The position numbers and the translations under genes are program-made. From positions 705,501-769,500 of the forward strand of contig JAXDDX010000001.1 in NCBI GenBank assembly GCA_034670405.1: a stretch of DNA of 64,000 nucleotides. Direction: 5' to 3'. Positions 57,996 to 64,000 of the stretch are shown here, piece by piece. The notes under the pieces are model-generated. The model was not told where the DNA came from, did not search any database, and saw only the letters and a program-made list of their open reading frames with translations. The DNA is from Hoplostethus atlanticus. Lineage: Eukaryota; Chordata; Actinopteri; Trachichthyiformes; Trachichthyidae. How positions within the stretch are numbered: the stretch's first letter is position 1; the number at the start of each line of letters is the position of its first letter.

Positions 57996-60900
57996 ACGTT
58001 TGTCATTCATTTTTCCTGTCCAGATTTCCCCAATTCTCCAATCAAGCTGTATTTTTAAATATAAGAATTTCTGTTGACGTCTTATTTTTTGTGTCAAATC
58101 CCTGGTGTGAAGAATTTTTGTTAAGGATTACAGGGGTCAGATTAGGGAAAAGTATCGGTGTAATACAGAATTCACTGACAGCAAGAGGTTTATCCCCATT
58201 TGAAGATAAGAGGAAACTGCAACAGGGCTTACCGCAACAAACTCTGAAATCATGAACAACACAATGACAGTGTTTTTCTCGCAAAATGATGTACCAAATA
58301 CTCCAGTATGTGCTAATAGCTGTCATATTAACCACTTCTTTTGCTTTTGCTTGTTTGTTTATTTATTTATTTCACAGCTCCAGGATGAGTCTGCATTTTT
58401 GCACTATGGGATAATGAACTGCTCCATCCTTTCAACCATGTTTGTCAACTCTCCATTGGGACTGTCTGCACTTTTGAAACAACAGTGCTGTTCCAGCCAC
58501 AGCTTCTTTTGCAGCTTGGAAAACAGGCCTCACAAAATCTTGTGTGGTTGAGGTTTTACAGAGTGCTGGTACATACAGGTTGGAGCAGCGTTACCTACAG
58601 TACATGCAACTGTAAAATAAACTCTCCATGATACCTGTTAGTCACTCAGGCCATGATATGTTCTGCTGGATGCCTGGGGGGCATGTGCCATGTGGGTAAT
58701 GCTTTTGCCTGTCAGGTGGCTTGTGGTGAGAGCTAATCCTGTTGAAAATAGAAATGTTGTCTGCCTTGGGATGGAGGGTGGGGGTGCAAGTTTGATGCGA
58801 CTGGCCCCAAGGAGTCACTCATCCATGTGCACAAGGAGAGATAGCCTAATCTTGTCACAGACACAGGGGAAAAAATGAAAAGTCCCAAACTATCAGTAGC
58901 AAAGACTTCTGCTCACGGAGATGATTTGTAAAATCACGCTAGCACATGATAAAAACTGAACCAGAGGCTTTGCCTTTGTTGATCTGTAATTCATTTATGC
59001 ATACATTTATTTTTTTATTTATTATATCATGTTCTTACCCTTGAAATTACTTTTCTGGAAGTGTCTTTACATGTGATCCCCATCGTCTATCACGTTCTAG
59101 TTTTCCATTTCCTTTGGTTCTCTTTTCTTGGTTTTAAATGTTTAAATGTTAAATTATGTGCAGATGGTATTTATCAATGACTCATCTTCTTCTCTCCCCA
59201 CTTCCTGTAGTTTTATATTTCCAGCGAGACTAAATGCATGCTTTTGTCTTTGAACTACCATTCATGCCAAGACTGTCAAAAGAGGAGTTGCTTGTGCTTG
59301 GGTTTTTCTGTTATTCCTGTCATGTACTTTGACTTTGACTTCATATTATGTCAGTAAAGCTTACTGGCTGCACTGAAATCTCAGCTCTACCCTACAGAGT
59401 CACATGGATTAGTTACTTGCTACTCGGCATGCTGTGGTGGTGGTAGGGTGGCTGTGATGGTGCTGGTAGAGGGATATTCTCGGTGGTCCCGTCAATGTGA
59501 CAGAGTGGCAGGAATAATTTTTGCATGCCCAAGCTGACGGCTTTCAAGTGGGGAAACAATGGGCCAAATCCCTTACCCAGCACTGCTTCACTCTTAAAAT
59601 ACCCAGCAGGAATTTTGATGGGCAAATGACTTCCACTCTTCACTCAGCTTATCAAAGGGGAGCACAAGCATATAATGTTTGTGTTATTTCAGCAAGTAAT
59701 GGAAGCAATGTTTCTTCCATCAATAGAGAATTTGCTCTATTGCAGCTGGGAGGATTCAACAGTCAGAATAACACAATGTCTCACATTAGATCACATACTT
59801 TGCAATGGTGCGTGGTATAGCATAGTATTAGCGTCTTGAATCAAAGGTCAAGTGAGGGTGCCAGCTGTATACAGCACTTGATTTTCAATGACGCCAGGGT
59901 TTGAACCCACACATTTGCCACTGTCCACCATCATTAACTTGGACAACTTCTGCAGAACGTTGGCTTACATATACAGAGCAACTTCCATTATGTTCACCCG
60001 CTGCAACTCCAGTTGTAGGGCTGGCCTGCTGTATCATATAAGGGCTAACTGGCATAAATAAAAAAAAGTCAATGAGGCTCTCTGCAGCATCCGTTAGTTT
60101 GTCACCCAACCAGCAAGGTAACTGCTGCCCACTATTAGTAGTCCTCACCCAACCAACCAACCAAACATGCCACTAAAAAGCTGCTCAGTTATCGTAGCAG
60201 TCCCTATTTGTAGACAAGGAGCAGGAGTTTGGTTTTGGAATAGCCTTTTCCATTTGTCTGTCCAACGACCAAATAAATGACTTTTAATGAAGGCTTTTAT
60301 CTGCCAGGGTTTGAGTTTGTTGTTCTTTGTGGTTAAGTTTCATTGATGATGTTTTCTTGCACTTACAGGCTTCTTACTCGCTACACAGTACTACAGGCGG
60401 TTGTTATAGATAAGATGACATCTTGAGTTTTGCCAGTAGCAGGCAGCCCAGAGATGAAGACTGATTGTAAATGTAATTAAATGCACTGAGTATATCAGAG
60501 TGTGCATCAGAGAATTACTACCGCTGCTGCTTTATAAATCCACTTTAAGAATCCAGTCAATATCTAATTAATCATACACTATTGCATTTAGTACTCAATT
60601 AATTATGCTAGTTGTGGCTCATGACTGAACCTGCATCCATTTCTTTCCAAAAGAAAAATAAAGAAATGCACTAGCTGTCAAAAATACCAAACTACAGACT
60701 ACATTTTTTAAATAAACCTTTGATTTTGCTGTGTAAAGGTAATATAAGGTATATAAGTAGAGTGTGATGCAATGTAAGCTTGGAATGAGTATAAATAATA
60801 AACTCTACTTGACTTGAGTGTCTTTCCAGCTGTTCCCAAAATGTCTCACTAATAATGTGACATTTAGGCTGCAACACAGATGCTAGTAAATAATCTCAAA

Positions 60901-62049
60901 CCAAATATTATACATTGAAATTAATTGTTTTGCCGGTAACGAGACAGATGAGATGCAAAACATCTTGCTCAGGCAGAACAAGGTGTCCCTATTACCGCCA
61001 GCACCTCTGCAGACAAATTACACCACCACAGATGCTCCGACACTTTGGACCCATATGAAAGGCTTTGAAAATCAAAGGGACGCTATATCCCTTTTGATTT
61101 CCGTGCATCGTCTCGCCCTATGTGTATGTATCAGAATGTGGGAGATTAAATGCATGCCGAGCTATTCTGTGGTCCCTTGTGGTGTGTTTGATGATAAGTG
61201 TGGTTTGGCTAGTATGGCGTTATTACAGTCAGGTGGTTAAAGTTGTGGCAGATAGTTACAGCTGATGATTTGGATCCGATACCGATGCTGTCATGTTCAT
61301 GGACAAAACTAGCTAAAAAAAAATTTGATTTCAGCACAAAACACAATTCACCTTCATCAGAAACCAAGTGAACCTGAAACACCTGCCACTGATTTATGCA
61401 TGGGATGTTAATTTACTTAAAAATAAATATTGTTACAGGATGCCTCAAACTGTGGGGATGAGAAGGTCGGATGAGAGCTTGAGGTTTTTTTTTTTGTGCC
61501 TGATGTCACTACAAAGGATTGTCTTTGAAAATGCTGTTTGCATATCCCTGTGGAAGCTGCCCTCTGATGTTTTCTGTCTGTACGAAAAGCAAATAATTGT
61601 CATCTTGCAATCTGAGGATGCCTTTTGGTGTGAAATGCTGTGATACAAAATCAATTGTTGGAGATGTTGGAGGTGAGTTCAGCTCTTTTGTTATTTATTT
61701 TGCGTAATGAAGAAACAAATGAACTATGGCGTCCGTGACCTCTGGAGGTGTGATTGTCCTTCACCTACAGAGAGGGGGAGATAGTGCATGTGGTTATTAC
61801 TGGCTTCAAGTCGAGATACGGGACCAGGGACAAAGCTAAAATACTGTTACAGTCTTATACAAAGAACTTCTTTAGTATCAAATGACGATGAATGTATGTG
61901 AATGTGTGTGATTGTGTTTTTGTTTGTTTTTAACTTTCAGGTTCACTAAGGCAACTCCAATCAACAAAGTGTTGACTCACCAACACATGGTGGAAATGAT
62001 AATGTCCAGGACAATGAAAATAATATTACATACATCTAGGTGAAAGACT
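57996..62049. other. No gene seen; possible SINE piece and TAAT-rich patch
   Basis: Mostly AT-rich. Around 59800-59930 there are A-box-like (GTGGTATAGCATAGTATTAG) and B-box-like (GGTTTGAACCC) words hinting at a decayed tRNA-derived repeat. At 60541-60640 a TAAT/ATTA-rich, non-repetitive patch (CTAATTAATCATAC, CAATTAATTATGC) could be regulatory. Nothing firm. Confidence 0.4.
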
Positions 62050-62090
62050 GACTAATATATTAGTCTATATATAATAGACTAATATATATC
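62050..62090. repeat. AT-rich palindrome cluster
   Basis: GACTAATATATTAGTC (62050-62065) is a perfect 16-bp palindrome, and TAGACTAATATATA repeats its arm about 26 bp downstream. Confidence 0.8.
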
Positions 62091-62139
62091 AACCTGACAT
62101 ACAAACACAGTACATATACTGTAGACATACAACACCAGA

Positions 62140-62285
62140 CGGGTCAGGGTACTCGTCGTGCGTCGTGCTCCTGAAAGGTTAGGCATTCCTTGTTCCCTGT
62201 GATAGAAGTGGGATCGAACCCGTGACCTCCCAGTCATAGAACAACCTCTCTAGACACCAGGCCACCTTGCTACCACGCAGGCCAA
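62140..62285 (-). mobile_element. tRNA-derived SINE
   Basis: On the minus strand TGGTAGCAAGGTGGCCTGGT GTCTAGAGAGGTTG has A-box character and GGGAGGTCACGGGTTCGATCCC contains an intact B-box (GGTTCGATCC), with about normal tRNA spacing. The clover-leaf pairing of the ends is lost and a non-tRNA body follows, so it is a SINE rather than a tRNA gene. Confidence 0.6.
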
Positions 62286-62782
62286 AAAGCAACCAGACAG
62301 CCCTATACTGTATATTCAGCCTATACATTTACAAACAATATCACGCATGTCCCTGTGATCAGCATTGACACCCACTGAAGGGTGGCTATGTGTTAATCGT
62401 TGCTGACTTTGCTGACATTGCCGCCGAACAGCCAATTATACTTGCAGATGATGTCTAATATGTATGTGAATTAAAAAAAAAAATGATGACTTTTTCTGCA
62501 TCTGATTACATTATTGTCACAACAACAATGACGGAGTAAGTTGCATCTTTTTAACACAGATGAATAAAACATGGTGTGTTTCTTGAAATAAAATCAATCA
62601 GCACAAGATAAAGGAGGAGTTTCTATACATGCTGTTATCTACCACTCCCTGAAATATATCTTCGGCTCTCATAAATGAAAATTCTGCAGTGCATGAGAGG
62701 ACTATTTTTATGTTCATTAACTGTCTCTGTCTGATTTATTAGCTTAGAGACTAAGGTTTCCACTGTTGCTCATTTCTTGCAG

Positions 62783-62877
62783 GTGGCTGGTGTATTGAAG
62801 AAGGAATGCTGCGAGGGTATGTGGTTTAAGGGGAGACGTTACCCACCTCACACCTCCAGCCTCCTGCCCTCTGCACA
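62783..62877 (+). other. Possible non-coding exon
   Basis: Preceded by a strong acceptor (CTGTTGCTCATTTCTTGCAG) and followed by ACA|GTAAGC. The 95-bp interval has one open frame (VAGVLKKECCEG...) but no recognised motif. Joining it to the possible donor at 4966 would not keep the leader frame open, so it would be untranslated if real. An alternative donor is GAGG|GTATGTG at 62816. Confidence 0.25.
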
Positions 62878-64000
62878 GTAAGCAGCTCCGTTTTGGAATC
62901 AGCAGGCCAGCAATTACTGCCTGTGAGTACTTTTGCCCTACCCGAATTAGTCACAGTACCTCCTGATCAGTATGCAGTGTGCAACATTTAGTAGGCAAAT
63001 CTTTCTCCAACATCAATGTACTGAAAATCCCTTCCAGCTTCGAGTAGACCTCAGAAAAATACTGAGCAAAAATCGGTGACATGTGAAATGATAATATTAA
63101 CCATTCATGGAAAACAACAACGTGACACTAGACATGTGAAGGTGCTAGCAACAGAAGCTTAACACTGACCAGCCACTGTGGTCAGAATATACACAATATA
63201 CACCTGATTACTGCCACACCACCACAGAAGCTGTTGATATCATATGTTGTGTCAGAAATGCCTTTCCGAGTCAGTTTTCAAACAATCTATTTCAACTTCA
63301 CGCAGCAATCCCCTTTTTTTTTTTTTTAAAGTACACATATATCTCCCTACATGAGATAGATTATGTTCAAAGCATGTCATAAATGAACTTACTTTCTCTC
63401 TGGTTGTTGCGAGGCCATGAAGAAACTGTTATCTGGTCTTGGCACATTTGCCTTTAAAGTCAGGAAGGAAAAAGTTTGAGTCCTGGCTTGTCAATAAGAA
63501 AGTCATCTCCAGCAATCAAACCCACTGGTCTCAAAGTAATGCAATTTGACAGGCATTAGACCAGCAACACTTTCAGATGAATTATTAATCAGGACTAAAG
63601 TGATTTTTACACCTGCTTGTATGCAACTCTTTGCGTTGGGTTAACTAGAGGAGATTGAAACGTCCTCATGCGTTCACCGCGGTTTAACTTTAACGATGAA
63701 AACGTCTGTCGGAGACCAAACTCCATCCGCCGAAACGTATTTGTGCGTCGATGAATACTGTTTGCGAGTCCAGCTGAAAGGGTTGTCATTAGTCATGACG
63801 TATGATGTGCAGGTGTTATGTAATCCGTGGGTGCCATAACCAAGGTTAAACTGCTGACCTCTGTAATGTGCTCACACCCCCTTGCAGTGCAGCTGTAGCA
63901 TCATCATCATCATCATCATCATCATCACCGACACCATCGCTCTGAAACACACATTGTCATCTGTCTGCCTGCCTCACTTGATCTTCCACTCACCATTAAT
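62878..64000. other. No gene seen; (ATC)n at 63899-63927
   Basis: A CpG-richer patch at 63640-63800 (e.g. GTTCACCGCGG, CATCCGCCGAAACG) has no open reading of note. A pure (ATC)n microsatellite of about nine units is near the end. Confidence 0.55.

Noticed and set aside
62190..62285. tRNA gene on the minus strand
   Set aside because: A- and B-box-like motifs exist but acceptor-stem pairing fails and a SINE body follows.

Overview
This is vertebrate, almost certainly teleost fish, nuclear DNA. It is an AT-rich, gene-poor stretch (intergenic or inside a very large intron) with dinucleotide and tetranucleotide microsatellites and a dense layer of transposable-element (TE) debris of kinds typical of ray-finned fish: piggyBac, hAT, Tc1/mariner, Gypsy-type LTR, CR1/L2-like LINE 3' ends and tRNA-derived SINEs. 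No intact host protein-coding gene was recognised. Nearly all open frames are short, random or low-complexity. The longest, at 931-1509, is an artefact of a GC-rich LTR.

Layout. 0-5 kb: a GC-rich solo LTR with target-site duplication (947-1569), a LINE tail with a GATA microsatellite, and a pyrimidine-rich stretch leading to a possible untranslated first exon with a good splice donor (ends 4966). 5-16 kb: a near-perfect 146-bp inverted repeat (5720-5865), possible conserved non-coding blocks, a LINE 3' end (10966-11473), a hAT-like MITE followed at once by a CACATGTG-palindrome array (13418-13906), and a 22-bp minisatellite next to a retroposon tail (14299-14757). 16-19 kb: a Tc1 terminal repeat abutting a LINE reverse-transcriptase fragment, then a decayed Tc1 transposase. 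20-24 kb: a MITE and a degenerate multi-exon gene on the minus strand with phase-compatible splice sites that I cannot name. Its upstream end lies by a TE-like terminal sequence. 24-48 kb: mostly featureless DNA with LINE tails, SINE-like pieces and microsatellites. A LINE tail is nested inside a SINE at 45.6 kb. 48.3-49.6 kb: a complete-ended, internally deleted hAT element with perfect 8-bp target duplications, carrying a dead transposase start and a branched inverted repeat. 55.4-57.1 kb: a complete-ended, internally deleted piggyBac element (TTAA sites, inverted termini) with the C-terminal half of a broken transposase. 57-64 kb: featureless DNA, SINE fragments, a possible non-coding exon (62783-62877) and an ATC microsatellite.

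No host operon or pathway can be described. Functional content is limited to inactive TE proteins, possible regulatory blocks and a few exon candidates that need transcript evidence. The strongest structural results are the exact boundaries of the piggyBac, hAT and LTR insertions, the large palindrome, and the spliced orphan gene relic.
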